From Mesorhabditis belari (taxonomy: Eukaryota; Nematoda; Chromadorea; Rhabditida; Rhabditidae), in NCBI GenBank assembly GCA_958450365.1, contig CAUEEP010000741.1:938001-1002000 (forward strand): a stretch of 64,000 nt of DNA, in the 5' to 3' direction. The translations under genes were made by a program, and so were the position numbers. This document shows, piece after piece, positions 24,375 through 36,694 of the stretch (positions within the stretch are counted from its first letter, which is position 1; the number at the start of each line of letters is the position of its first letter). The notes below the pieces were generated by a model. The model did not search any database. It saw only the letters and a program-made list of their open reading frames with translations, and was not told the origin of the DNA.

Positions 24375-25430
24375 GCGTTTCCTGGAGTGAGTTTCTACAA
24401 ACTGCTCCGCCAAACAGCAAAATCTTACCGTGGCTGCGCTTCATCTTTCTGCTCGACTAACCCTTCCGTCCTCTTGTGGTCCTCGACAACATTGTTGTTG
24501 TTTCTGTTATGAATTCCAAAGATCGCAAGTCCATCTCCAAAGAATGATAGATTATATCGAAGACTGCTGAAGATGAAACGAAACAACAAAACACACCAAG
24601 AACAAGGGCAAAAATAAAATGAAAAACATTCGAAAATTTAACCCGTGGGAACAGGCATTTCGGAGATCCGTGGCTGAAAGGGAAAAGCCCTTTAAAAGGG
24701 CTACTCACGAAATTTTTTTTGGAGAATTTTTTATTTCGTTTGTGTGACTCTCACTTCCCGTATTTTTTAAAGTCCGCTTATTTTATAAAGTAACTCATGG
24801 TGTGTTTTGCTTGTTTCGTCTCACTCCCTTGTCTCCCTTGATATAAACTTGATGTGATATAACCTACCCGTCTTTCAGATTGGTTTCACAAATCTCATAT
24901 TTCAAAATTCTGATTCTATTGCGCTAGAATTACCCGGAAAATAATTTTTGGAATAGAAATTGATTAATAATAGCTTTTTGGAGCTTTTTTAAAACGAGAA
25001 AAAAGGTGTCCACCTTTTATAGTGCATTTTGTAATGCTAAAATGCATTACTTAATGTTTCCTTCGTTTGATGAAACTAAGTTACTTAACTGAATATTTTC
25101 ATGCAATGTGTAGGTAAATCCATGTTTGCAGGCGAAATTTTCATTTTTCCACATCTCCCGCCCGCTCTCTTCAGACTTGTATAACACGAGTTGCTGGCCA
25201 TTTTCTTACTTTTCATGTAGTCCGTAGCCGTGCAAGGTTTTCAAAATTTGAAATTTATGTTTCGTCATTTCCTCCTAGAAGCGTTCAGCTAGAGCGCTTG
25301 CTATGTTAATTGATTTCCATCTCCAAAACCTTTAGTTTGCTTTCCGTCTTTGGTCTTGTTCGTTTTTCATCAACTTGTTTTATCTTTATAATCTGTTGAT
25401 TTTAGTCATCCTCCTTCAAATCAAACCGAA
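24375..25430. other. Intergenic, upstream of block A
   Basis: No supported gene; AT-rich, with scattered ORFs. Confidence 0.45.
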
Positions 25431-25432
25431 GA

Positions 25433-25830
25433 ATGCCACCCAAGTTCGATCCAACTGAGATCAAGATCGTCCAGGCAACGCAAGACTGGAAGGGATTGAA
25501 AGTCACCTGCAAGCTCACCATCCAAAAGGGGAACGCTAGCGATCGAGCGCGTTCACCATCGGCTGCGTCTCTCATCATCAGGAAACTCAAGGAGCCATCT
25601 CGCGACAGAAACAACGGCGATCTCACCATCGACACCATCATCAAAATCGCGAAGACCATGCGCAGTCGTTCAATGGTAAAGAAGTTGAAGAGAACGGTGA
25701 AGGACATCCTCGGAGCCGCTCAATTGGTCGGCTGCACCATTGATGGACAACACCCACACGACGTCATCGACTCCATCAACAATGGCGACATCGAGAATCC
25801 CCAGCTGAATAGATTCCTTCCTTATGTTTT
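25433..25830 (+). pseudogene. Ribosomal protein uL11 (rpl-12) pseudogene A
   Basis: Translation starts like true uL11 (MPPKFDPTEIK) but jumps straight to [18 protein letters not shown], omitting the Gly/Pro-rich segment that binds factors and rRNA. It then follows the family: [48 protein letters not shown] middle stretch is scrambled (NASDRARSPSA) and the C-terminus runs past the usual end. The frame is open, but the internal deletion and scrambled part make normal ribosomal function unlikely. It forms block A with the decayed gene just downstream. Confidence 0.8.
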
Positions 25831-25925
25831 CAAGGTTTCGCTTGATCGTTTTGTTTTCTCACTGTATTCTTACATATGTTTGTCTTTTGGTTTTGGTCTT
25901 AACTTTCATTCTTTAGTTGCGACGT

Positions 25926-27310
25926 AATGACACCCTCAATTGCAGTTTTCAAAGGATTTTGATTCTTCACGGTGGAACCGGATCATTTGGACGCGGTCTA
26001 TGGCGAAAAGACTTTTCGCCTTGCTTACCCGACTCAATGGTAGAAAGGAAATTTCCTCGGTCTAGGGCTTGGGGCAACACAAAGATCCTGTTGCCGGAAA
26101 TGTTGCTTGAGGTCTCTTTTATTTCTTTGCTTATTTCTTCATAATTCAATTCCTATATAGAGTAGATAATTTATTTGATACTGGGATATAACATCATACT
26201 AGAATAATTATGCTTAAGCTGCAAATCCAAATCTTTTTCATGATCTAGGTTAAATAAAGATACTTTGAGAAATAAGATTTGTTATAAACTTTTAGTGCTA
26301 CAATCAAGATGTTTCGTATGGAATAATTTGTAAACGTCCAGGCTAGGATTTGAAGATGTGCTGATATTGGGTCGATTTGTCGAGAAACTTGCAAGTATTG
26401 CTGGCTATCAGCAGGTTCAGTTTTAAATTTTTTTACGAGTGAAAGTTCTTAGCTTGGGCTTATTTAATTCGTTAAGTTGATTTTAAGTATGAATTTTTAC
26501 GAGAATTCAAGTAATGAATTTTAGGTCCGTTTTGACGAAGACGATTTATCGGCAAATACGTCATTTGGTTCGGAATACGAGGATGAAATTGACGAGGAAA
26601 TCGCTGAACTTGTTTGGCAATCTAAAGCAAGAAAGGTCAGTTTATAGAATTACTATTATTCTTATATTGTCATTAGCTGATTGAAATGAAACATTGCGAG
26701 AACCTATGAAGTGCACACACCACAGCAACAGTTAACTGAAATATTAAGCTTATTTCGCTTTTGATGTTGATTTATTTTATTTTTTCTTCCTTTGTGGTGC
26801 ATCGGGCCTCGTCCAATCTTGATGTTTGTCGAAGATAAGATCCTCCCTTTCGGCTTTTCCTTTTTCCTGGCGGCAGTGCCGGATATTTCGAGATTCACCT
26901 CGAACTCCAGGCGACACCCACTATCGATTCGCCTATATGCCGGGTGTGAATCGCAAGTATGAATTAGCGCCGGAAGACTTCGTCCGCCCAAAGGAAAGAG
27001 CAACTTATCTCATGCATAATGTAATGTTACAGGTAAGGGTTTTCTTCTGATTGTAGTTATTCTATAGAATTGATGGGATCTGATTTTTAAATTTAAAGCT
27101 TATGATTGTTGTACTTTAGAGTCCAACCCAACCCGAACAATCAACGTGTGTTTAAGCTGCGTCACGGAAGACGCAGAGCTGCTGCTCGCCTGTTTGTGGA
27201 TCTCGCCGAGGTCGATTTGTTCGTGGATTTGGGCGCATATCGAGTCATGCTTGGTGCATGGGCCTTTGCAGGAATTAATTTGTCCATTCTAATTGTAATT
27301 AAGGTCTTTT
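25926..27310 (+). pseudogene. Unknown gene, copy A (decayed)
   Basis: It corresponds exon by exon to the intact gene at 56,008-57,323. Damage: small indels in exon 1 (25,926-26,110) break the frame after MTP; exon 2 begins GCTAGGATTTG, where the good copies have GCTGGATTTG; exon 4 (about 26,815-27,032) has insertions around the FFLAAVPDISR reading; exon 5 (27,118-27,300) still resembles RVFKLRHGRRRAAARLF. Intron positions are kept, so this is a genomic duplicate, not a retrocopy. Confidence 0.8.
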
Positions 27311-27842
27311 CATCTTTTGATTTTGGTTTGTTTGAGTTTGATTTAAATTTCGTCATTGTCATTCTTCAGCATCATTCAGAAAAATAATGTGTCAAAAAAT
27401 AGTTGGCTTGTGTTGTAAATTAACGTATTTCAATCAATGTTTGTCTTTCCAAATCACTGTTCATCTGAATAAAAGTTTGTTATCTAGGCCGTCAAAGAAT
27501 TGAATGAGCTTATGAATTTTTTTCCTGCTGCGAATTATGAATGATATGGAAGAATTATGGAAAATTTTTTTTTATGATGTTCTCCAATTGTCTATTACTG
27601 AATTTGCTTTGAATCACTCTTGAGAAAAAATCTTTTGAGATGATGTTCTGCTGGGAACTTCTGTAGGCGGAAGATTTAGCGTAAATCCATCACGATTTTT
27701 TTTGCTTTTGATACCCCTCAAAAGTAAAACTTTAAAGGATAGTCTATCTAAAAATTTTCACCTTTTTGGACGGGGAACCTGACCGCGACAATTTTTCATT
27801 ATTCCGTCTCCCCAAACATTTCACATTTTCCGGGGAAGCACT

Positions 27843-28075
<233 letters not shown>

Positions 28076-28131
28076 CGTCACCTAAACATTGTGGGAAGAG
28101 TCTTGGAACAAGGTTTTACTTTTACCTCCCC

Positions 28132-28984
<853 letters not shown>

Positions 28985-29104
28985 TTTTATCGATGTACTG
29001 TGCTTTACTTGGTGTCGAAGCGCCGATCGCCGATACAATGGAAAATTGGATATGGTTCAAAGTACAATTTATTTTACAGGACCTCCTTCAATTAGGCTTT
29101 AGTT

Positions 29105-29445
29105 GATCCCGCTTCGTTTGGATCCATTGATGACCGAAGCTTTGTACACGGATCTTCAAAAAACAATTTCATTGGATTGTGGTTTATTGGTGCTTTAGCT
29201 TTATGTCCGAATTCTTTAGGAGAAGCTCATTTTATGGCCGATGGAATGAACGAAGCACCACTCTATTTTTCAGCTCTTTGTTTGAGGACAATTTGAATGT
29301 GCGATTGATTTGTTTGCTCAGGTATATATCGTTACAATAGACATGACTTTGTTTTTTTAGATGAATTGCTTGGTTGATGCTGTTCACATGGCAATCTTGG
29401 CTCACGAGAATACTTTGCTGCGACTGACCGATGCTTTTTCCTAAC
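29105..29445 (+). pseudogene. Nup93-like nucleoporin fragment
   Basis: Plus-strand reading gives LGEAHFMADGMNEAPLYFSA, then LCLRGQFECAIDLFAQ after a one-base frame change. After a small intron (donor about 29,322, acceptor TTTTTTAG at about 29,360) it continues MNCLVDAVHMAILAHENTLL. The order GEAHF...YF..L...GQFE.AI..L......AVH.AI is that of the central alpha-solenoid of Nup93/Nic96, a scaffold of the nuclear pore. Only this piece is present; the left side ends at the poly-C tract. A frameshift near 29,286 and a stop after TDAFS mark it as a relic. Confidence 0.55.
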
Positions 29446-29707
29446 TCAAAGCAAGTCTATGCAAGCAAATTTTATTTTAACAAGAAAAAAACGTGAATAA
29501 ACTTTCACCGGTTTACAAAATCGCCAAGTTTTTAAAATAAGGAATCGCTTGGGATTTGTTAACAAAGATTTCATTAAACGGTTCTAATGATTTTGTTTTT
29601 AAGAAAACCAAAAAACCAAAAATCACATTATACCTCAAATTGCTAGTCACTTGGGAATTCGAGCCAGATTCGGCTCAAAATTTTCCCACAAATCAGTCCA
29701 GAATAGA

Positions 29708-31806
29708 ATGTTCTCAAATGTGGAGTATTTCCATGAAATAACTGTTGCAATCTTTACAACGTTATTGATTTATTGTAAGTTAATGTTCTTAAATCTTAAA
29801 TATTATTCAGTTTAGCCTTTTTCTTTTTCGCGAACTTCTTGAATACACGCTATGCAGCGGAGGAAATAGCGGAGAGTTACGGTGAAGCGCAATCCAATGA
29901 GGAAAGCCTTCAACTTTGTTATTATTTCATCGTCAGTGCGGTTTGTTTACTGAATTTAAGCTAGTTTCAAGTTTCAAAAATCAAAATTGAGTGTTAGAAG
30001 CATACTTTTTGCAACAATACTTGATTAAGAATTGATAAAGCTATGGCTTTTAAGTATTGAAAAGGATAGAGCAGTGGATGGTTAAAAGTGGACATGACAT
30101 CGATTACCAATGTTACATTCTAATGCAATTGTTATGACGTATGGCTGAGAATTTCAATTTGCATAAAATTGGTATCGGCTATGAGTAAGCGTACATATCG
30201 TTGGGCTGAACGGGTTCATTTTTTGTGCTTATCGTAAAAATTCTCTGATCGTTTTCCGTTCAGACATCTATCTCTTCTGTCATCATTCAAACGATTTCCC
30301 TGTTTTGGTTGTGGAGATCATGGGGAATCTTCTCACGAGTTGTTCTCTATTTCATTCTCGTCGACACCGTTGGTCGATTACTTGTCTCAGCTTCGGCGGC
30401 CATTTATTTTGCGTGCACTGGCTTGAATGAATTCGAAACATTCAGCTGCAGTGATTTCGTATTCAAATGGAGTCAAACTTTTTTCGTTTATTTATCCGTT
30501 TGCAAGGTGATTCGACTGTGCTGTGAAGCGGGTAAGAGAAAAATCGTGCAAAGTAGACATGGGCGCTACAAACTACAAGATCTAAATACAAACCCTTGTA
30601 GAATAGATATTTTTGAAAACTCTTTTTACCAAAAGATTAGGTCAACTTTAGGTTTTCGAATGACACAAAAATCAAGTCAATCCATCATTTTTACTCTGAG
30701 AGCGAGGAATTTGTAGCTGTTTGTAGCCTCGCCACATGGAACGAGACTACAAATCTGGAAAAAACGTTATATCTCAACGCCGAGAACATGATTTGGCCTG
30801 ATTTTCGTATCATTCAAAAGCCTAAAGTTGGCTCAATTTCTTGGTAAAAAAAGCTTTCAAAAATATCTATTCTGCGCCTTTCTACAATGGTTTGTAGTCT
30901 GGTCTTGTAGTTTGTAGCGCCCATGTTTAGTCTAACCTTAACAATACCAACACTAATCTCGATATTGTTTCGCTCAAAAATTTTCTGCAGCTTTGGCAAT
31001 CAATCGTTTTATGGCCATCGGTTTTGGTGGACTCTTCTACAAGCACATGGAGAGATTCCCCGAATTGCAGGCTTTCTCAGCGATTCTATTCGGCTTTTTC
31101 GCTTACTCCTTCATTCTCATCGGACAGATTGTTCCTGGTAAGGTTAAAATACATTTTTTCTAGTCTAGCCTTTTAAATTTCACAATAAAAAGATAAAACC
31201 ATTTCTTAATGTCATTTTCACAGGTTTTTGGAAGCCGCCAACACTCGGACCGACGATACAAGCAAATTTCATGTACATGTTACTCTCAACGTCAATTTCA
31301 CTTAGCTTAATCGTCTTTATTAAAGCTAAAGCAAGTACAAACTTTATTTAAAAACCCAAAAACTTTTCTAGGGACTGTCATTCAATAAGATGTCCACCAG
31401 GAAACGAGAGAATCATCTCATTTTTCAGGTGGCATTCGGAAATTAGTTTGTTAGATTAAAATTTCAGATGCTCATTCTAAATTTGCCACTGTTCGTCTAT
31501 TATTTTGTTGAGCCATTGTTCGAGATCTTTTTTGTTCTAATCAATCAATTCATCCTTGCTACATGGATAAATTTCTATGCTGGCCTCTACGCGTTGACTT
31601 TGGTCCCGAACTGGGCTGGGTGAGTACTTGAAAGCTTCTAATTGGTCAATTTCTTATTGCTATGAGATTATTGAACTTTTAGAATTTAGCTATTGTGTTT
31701 TAGATTGGTTACTTTACATTTATTGATGCGAACTAGCCGACGACGTGCTCACGCTCGACAAACGACCACAGTTATCACTCAAATTCAGGCAAAGGCACGA
31801 AAATGA
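29708..31806 (+). CDS. Seven-transmembrane serpentine receptor (putative chemoreceptor)
   Basis: Eight exons fit: 29708-29774, 29816-29940, 30264-30531, 30991-31137, 31224-31334, 31372-31428, 31468-31619 and 31704-31806, about 343 aa in all. TM1 is TVAIFTTLLIY joined to SFFFFANFL. Further hydrophobic segments start IIQTISLFWLW, VVLYFILVDTV, the TM3 end with LAINRFMAI (equivalent of the DRY region), ILFGFFAYSFILIGQIV, FMYMLLSTSISLSLIV, MLILNLPLFVYYFV and LIVPNWAG-type TM7. The tail is basic (TSRRRAHARQ). All junctions match in phase except exon 5/6, where the GTACAA donor gives the wrong phase, so that boundary is uncertain. It resembles nematode serpentine receptors with an xxRFxAI motif; I cannot fix the class. 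AATAAA at 31,858-31,863. A foldback element lies in intron 3. Confidence 0.75.
30554..30934. mobile_element. Foldback MITE in an intron of the receptor gene
   Basis: Left arm TAGACATGGGCGCTACAAAC and right arm, reversed, of the same sequence with one change (TAGACTAAACATGGGCGC). Arms match for about 120 bp, including ATAGATATTTTTGAAA and its complement. A diverged half-copy lies near 35,295-35,357. Confidence 0.8.
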
Positions 31807-31869
31807 TGCCAAACTCTTTAATAAGTTTTTCCATAAGAGCAGAAAATACAATGAAATAATAAATAGTTT

Positions 31870-32690
31870 TAATTTTTAATTCGGTTTCTAGACTACGGCT
31901 AATTCACTTTGTTTTTTGTGACATCGCAGTTTTATTTCTACAAAATCACTTAAATAATGCAAATGAGAACACAATTCAAACTTTGATCTATTTAAGAAGC
32001 CACACGTGTTCGATACTTGACGCAAAACTTGAAACAAATATCCATCGGACTCGTGTTTTTGCATTTCCAACAGATAAATCGCTTCTCTATCGTCGCTTCT
32101 CAATCACATTTTTAAAAAAAAAAAAAAGAAAAAAGAAAAAACAGAAGAATATTAAAAAAAATTTTATTTAATTTAAAAAAACAAAATTTGATTATAAAAA
32201 AAAAAGATTTACACAAAAACCCACCAAAAATAAACTTATATAAAAAAAGAAAATAAAAATTGGCAAAAAAACAAAATTCCAACAAAAAACCAACAAAAAT
32301 CAAAATATGAGAAGAAAATGGGAAGAATGAATTGGAAAAAACCGAAAAAAAAAAAAAACCAAAAAAACACAAAACCCACCCCCCCAATTTCTTGAAATAC
32401 CAAATTTATTAGGAACACTAAAAAAACAAAATAACAAAAAAAAGAAAAAAAAAATAAAAAAAAATTTGATATTCAATTTTTTTCAAAAAAACCCAAAAAA
32501 AAATTAAAAATTTAACACGACAGAAAACCCCCAAAAAAACAAAAATAAAAATAAAAAAAAAATATCACGCCAAACCATCCCCAAAAAAAAACAAAAAACA
32601 AGAATTTAGGAAAACAAAGAAAAAACAAAAAAAAAAAAAAACAAACACAACCCCAATACACAAACCACCCCCAATATGATTTTCCCCCCC
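31870..32690. other. A-rich low-complexity intergenic DNA
   Basis: Between 32,105 and 32,690 the plus strand is mainly A runs with AAAACCC interruptions. The Phe-rich minus-strand ORFs are products of this composition, not genes. Confidence 0.75.
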
Positions 32691-32980
32691 AAATCCTTAA
32701 AAGACTCCCTTTCCTCTAGATCAATCTCTTATATTCAACGATTTGGAAATGTGAGAAGAATTGCCGTCTCGAACACAAACACTTCAATGTTTACGGAATA
32801 AAAAGTTGTTGTTTTCTCTTAAATTCTGAGCTGCTTTTCAAAGGTTGGAAAACATATAGCTATTATGCGAGTCACTCAAGGTGATTTCAATCTTTATTCG
32901 ATAAAATTTTATTGGCAATGAAATAAGCACGAAAATTCAAAGCAGCACATACAGACAAAATTGGATTGAATCCCTTAAAT

Positions 32981-34548
32981 CTAAACTGTTGTCGTTTTGG
33001 TGGATTGGGTTGATGGGGAGAGGGCCTTAGTGGTTGTTGAAGAGTTTGGTTTAGTTGTGGTCACTCTTCTGGAAATGTATCTGGTTGTTGTCGGTTTTCG
33101 GGTTGTAGTGGCGATTTTCATGGTTGTTCGGACCAGTTGTTGGCTTGGTTGTGGCTCTTTTAGGCGTCGATTGGGTCATGCTGGTTTGTCTTGTTGAAGA
33201 GCTCATTGATTTGCCAGTTGTCATTTGTGTCGGCTTCGTTGTGGCTCCATTAGTGATCAATTGAGTCACAGTTGTCCCGTTATTCATTGGCTTTCCAGTT
33301 GATTGAGTCATTTGTGTTGACTTTGTTGTGAATTGGCGAGATGTAGTTGGTTTGATGGTTGTTGTTTTGTATGTAGTTAATCTAGCTGTAGACAATTTGG
33401 TTGTTGATCGGGTAGTTGTGGTTGGTTTGACTGTTGTTGATCGGGTAGTTGTGATTGGTTTGACTGTTGTTGATCGTGTTGATGAAGCAGCTCTTGTAAT
33501 AGTAGTTGTAGACAGTTTTGCTGTTGATCCGCTCTTTGTTGATTTAGCTGTTTGATTCGATGTAACTGGTTTGGCTGTCGTTGAACGAGTGGTTACAGAT
33601 GGAGAAATTTTGGTCGAAGCTGTTGATGTGGATGGAGTAGACTTTGTTGTTGGAGAAGATTTTGTTGTTGATCGTCTCGTGACTAAACCAACAGTGGAAC
33701 GAGTTCTTGGGAATGATCTGGTTGGTCGAGTTGTTGTCGATGCAGTCGACGTTGTAGTTGAAGCTGTTGTTGTAGACGGCTTAGTTGTTGATCGTCTCGT
33801 GACCAAACCAACAGTGGAACGAGTTCTTGGGAATGATCTGGTTGGTCGAGTTGTTGTCGATGCAGTCGACGTTGTAGTTGAAGCTGTTGTTGTTGAATTG
33901 GCCGATCCAGTAGCATTCAAAGGGCTCTTTGTTGTTATGACAGTTGATCTATTGATGGTTCTGGTTGTTGTTGAGTTCTTATCACCTTCACCGCTTCCCG
34001 AATGAGAGTGATGACCGCGATGGAAGCATAGCTCTTCGCTGCTCGATGACGATGAAGAAGACGACTTGTTGGACTGAAAATTTCACTTTAACAATCCATT
34101 AGTAACTGTTTTGGACATTCAATTTACAAAACAGCTAATGCTTCATAAAGCATTTGTCCATACTAAAAGAAAAAGAAAAGAAAAGAAAAGCATTTTCCAA
34201 TTGAAAACTTCCAGTTATCAGAAAGTAATTGTTTTAAGTTAATCAGTTCTCAAAGCACATTAGAACTTTGAGCTCATAACGTATCAAAAGAAACCGTTTT
34301 AGCGTCATGTACTAGTCATGTACTAGTCATGTACTAGCCATACCACACTAGTCATGTATATCATAATACGACAATCATATCATATAGTCATGTACTAGTC
34401 ATGTACTAGTAAACCATTTTTAAAACAGCTAATCTGTCAAAAACATTTGACCCCACTGATTTGCATTAGAGAAAACTCTAAAACAAACCTTTTTCGCATC
34501 AACGATGTAAGCCGATAGAACCAAAGTGACAAGCAACAGCTTGAACAT
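32981..34548 (-). CDS. Secreted Thr/Ser-rich mucin-like protein
   Basis: Two exons on the minus strand. Exon 1 (34,548-34,489) encodes a signal peptide, MFKLLLVTLVLSAYIVDAKK, with a GTTTGT donor. Exon 2 starts at 34,073 after ATTTTCAG in phase 0: SNKSSSSSSSSEELCFHRGH, then a His/Ser linker and about 300 residues of Thr/Ser with Lys/Arg (TTTRSTTVKP-type repeats). Such regions are heavily O-glycosylated in surface or cuticle mucins. Two 40-residue repeats occur at 33,664-33,903. The frame ends at TAA 33,053-33,051, but another frame continues Thr-rich from about 33,130 to a TAG at 32,981-32,983, ending STQSTKTTTV, so a one-base frameshift (real or sequencing) probably removed the true tail. Confidence 0.75.
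33664..33903. repeat. 120-bp tandem duplication in mucin-like gene
   Basis: Two copies with period 120 bp, nearly identical, each encoding a 40-residue unit with RSFPRTRSTVGLVTRRSTTK. This indicates recent in-frame expansion. Confidence 0.9.
34303..34412. repeat. 11-bp microsatellite TAGTCATGTAC
   Basis: Several copies of TAGTCATGTAC in two clusters separated by a degenerate stretch. They lie within the intron of the mucin-like gene. Confidence 0.85.
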
Positions 34549-35069
34549 GTTTAGAATTCAAGAAGATTATTGGGTAGGAGATGAAGGAGATAATGATTTG
34601 ACTACTCCCCTCCAACAACCTCATTATATACAAAGACCATCCTCCCCTTCAAAAACACAGCTCTACAAACAAAAACACCAAAACCAGACCTTTATCAGCT
34701 TGTACAAAATTGAATTTATCATATGTTTTCGAAAGTTTTTCAAATCAACAACAAGAGAACACCCAAATAAACTCAAAGGTTATTTTCTTGAAAAAAGAAA
34801 AAGCAGCGGATATTTGCCCAAATTTTCGAAATGACATAAATAACCATTTAATGACGATAAAAACTTTATTTGCTTTGGACGAAAATGTATCTCACTAGTC
34901 AGAGAATAACAAAAGCAACATTGTTTTTGGAGAATAGTTTTTACGAACGTTTTTGGCGAAATTAACTATTGAAAACATCGATTTATGTTTAAATTAATCT
35001 CTTAAGAGTTTTAGTTTTAGGACTCATGACAAAAAACTAACTTTTTGACTTTTTCTTATACTGCGAATA

Positions 35070-35262
35070 GATAAAGGAAAAAAATTCTCTTTCAAATGGT
35101 ATAGAAAGCTCTGATAAACATAGCCACATATCGTAAAAACTTTAAAAGTATTTAGCCATGACGACTTGAATCGGACATTTTTGAAGTTTTTACGATGTTT
35201 GTGCTATGTTTCTCAGAGCTTTATATATCATTTAAAAAGAGAATTTCTTTCTCTGCATTCTG
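35070..35262. repeat. Foldback repeat
   Basis: Arms AAATTCTCTTTCAAATGGTA and the reversed TTAAAAAGAGAATTTC, plus AAAGCTCTGATAAACATAG versus its complement. About 190 bp, with no gene. Confidence 0.7.
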
Positions 35263-35469
35263 GTTAAAAAATTCTGAAAAAGGACTTACGGGAAGCAAGT
35301 TGTAAGCGTTTGTAGCTCGACAGTTCGTCATTTTTGTAGTCTGTAGCGCTCAGGTCTATTCTCCAGCGTATACCACAGTTGGCCAGTCATTGAAAACCAT
35401 CAAATTGAGTCGTTTGTAGAGTTTTTTTGAAAACAGTCCTTTTATTTTAAATAAACGGTCCGTGTTCTA

Positions 35470-36694
35470 ATTACAAAATGCAAACTTTAAGAGAAATTTG
35501 ATGAAAAAGTTTGATGACTTCTTCCTGCCTGTAATTTATTATTATTTTTAGATGAATTGATTCATCTAAATCTGTGTTCGCCGCCTCACGGAATCGCCAA
35601 ACCAATTCATCTAAAAATAATAAAAACATTGTAGAATAGAATAACTTAGAATTAGTCTCCGAAAATCTCAGGAAGCAAAATTTCAGCCCTTTTAAACGAG
35701 TTTCAGACTGCCCCCATCACAACAAACTGATCAATTTACAAATACGAGCTTTGAGAAAGTTTGATGTCTTCTTTCTACTTGTAATCTGTTCGCAATTCCC
35801 CCCACGAAATCGCTGACCCAATTGATCCAATTGCTCCAAAAATAATGAAAAGCAAAACATTGTAGAATAGAATAACATAAAATTAGTGATTGCGATTTTC
35901 AACTAACCAATCAATAACCAGATAAAAGAATGAATAGAATGACCTATTGAAAATCAATTGTTCAGAGAATGAGAAGCTTGATCAAAAGAAGAGGTTATTT
36001 TAGTAAAAATGAAGATTAATTGAGATCTTTGTGATGATCAATCATAAGAAATATCCTAGAACTTGACCTTTTTGATCTCCACAGCTAAATTCGAGTGACC
36101 ATTGCTATTAAAAAGGTACACATCGACTTTTTTGCAGTGATTTCTAGCGGGTGCTTCTAGCTTCTAGGTTTTCTAGCGTTTCATACAAAATACGAACTTT
36201 GAGAGTCAAAGAAAGTTTGATATCTTCTTCCTACCTTCTTCTTCATCGCTTTCTTCTACGAAATCAACCAATTCATCCAAGAATAATGAAAAGCAAAACA
36301 TTGTAGAATTGATAGAATTAGTGTTTTCGATTTTTAACTAACCAATCAATAAGCAGATAAAGGAATGAATAGAATGACCTATTGATAACCAATTGTTAAG
36401 TGAATGAAAAGCTTGATCAAAAGAAGGGATTATTTTAGTAAAAATGAAGATTGATTGAGAAAAGAGATTTAGACCCAAGCTCTTTGTGATGATCAATCAT
36501 AAGAAATATCCTAAAGTTTGATCTTTTCAATCTCCACATATAAATTCGAGTGACGTTTGTTATCAAAAAGGTACACATTGACCTTTTTGTAGTAGTTTCT
36601 AGCAGGTGCAAAAGCTTGCAATTAGACGTAACAAAGCATAGCGATACAATTTTTATTCCAAATATTGATTCAAGCTTTTTTTTTACTTGAAGAA
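35470..36694 (+). promoter_or_regulatory. Repeated upstream region of the Srh receptor gene
   Basis: Two full units (about 35,738-36,170 and 36,185-36,694) and one partial unit (35,470-35,660) repeat in tandem. Each full unit holds ACATTGTAGAAT, AACTAACCAATCAATAA, GAATGACCTATTGA, GATCAATCATAAGAAATATC and a GGTACACAT..TTTTTG block. The last unit ends at the receptor ATG. A fourth copy sits at 23.7-24.4 kb. The upstream region was duplicated along with, or in place of, the gene; whether each copy acts as a promoter is unknown. Confidence 0.7.

Noticed and set aside
32112..32418. Phe-rich minus-strand ORFs of 60-91 aa
   Set aside because: They come from A-rich low-complexity DNA; no splice or homology support.
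33328..34005. Val-rich plus-strand ORFs
   Set aside because: Antisense shadows of the Thr-rich mucin-like gene.
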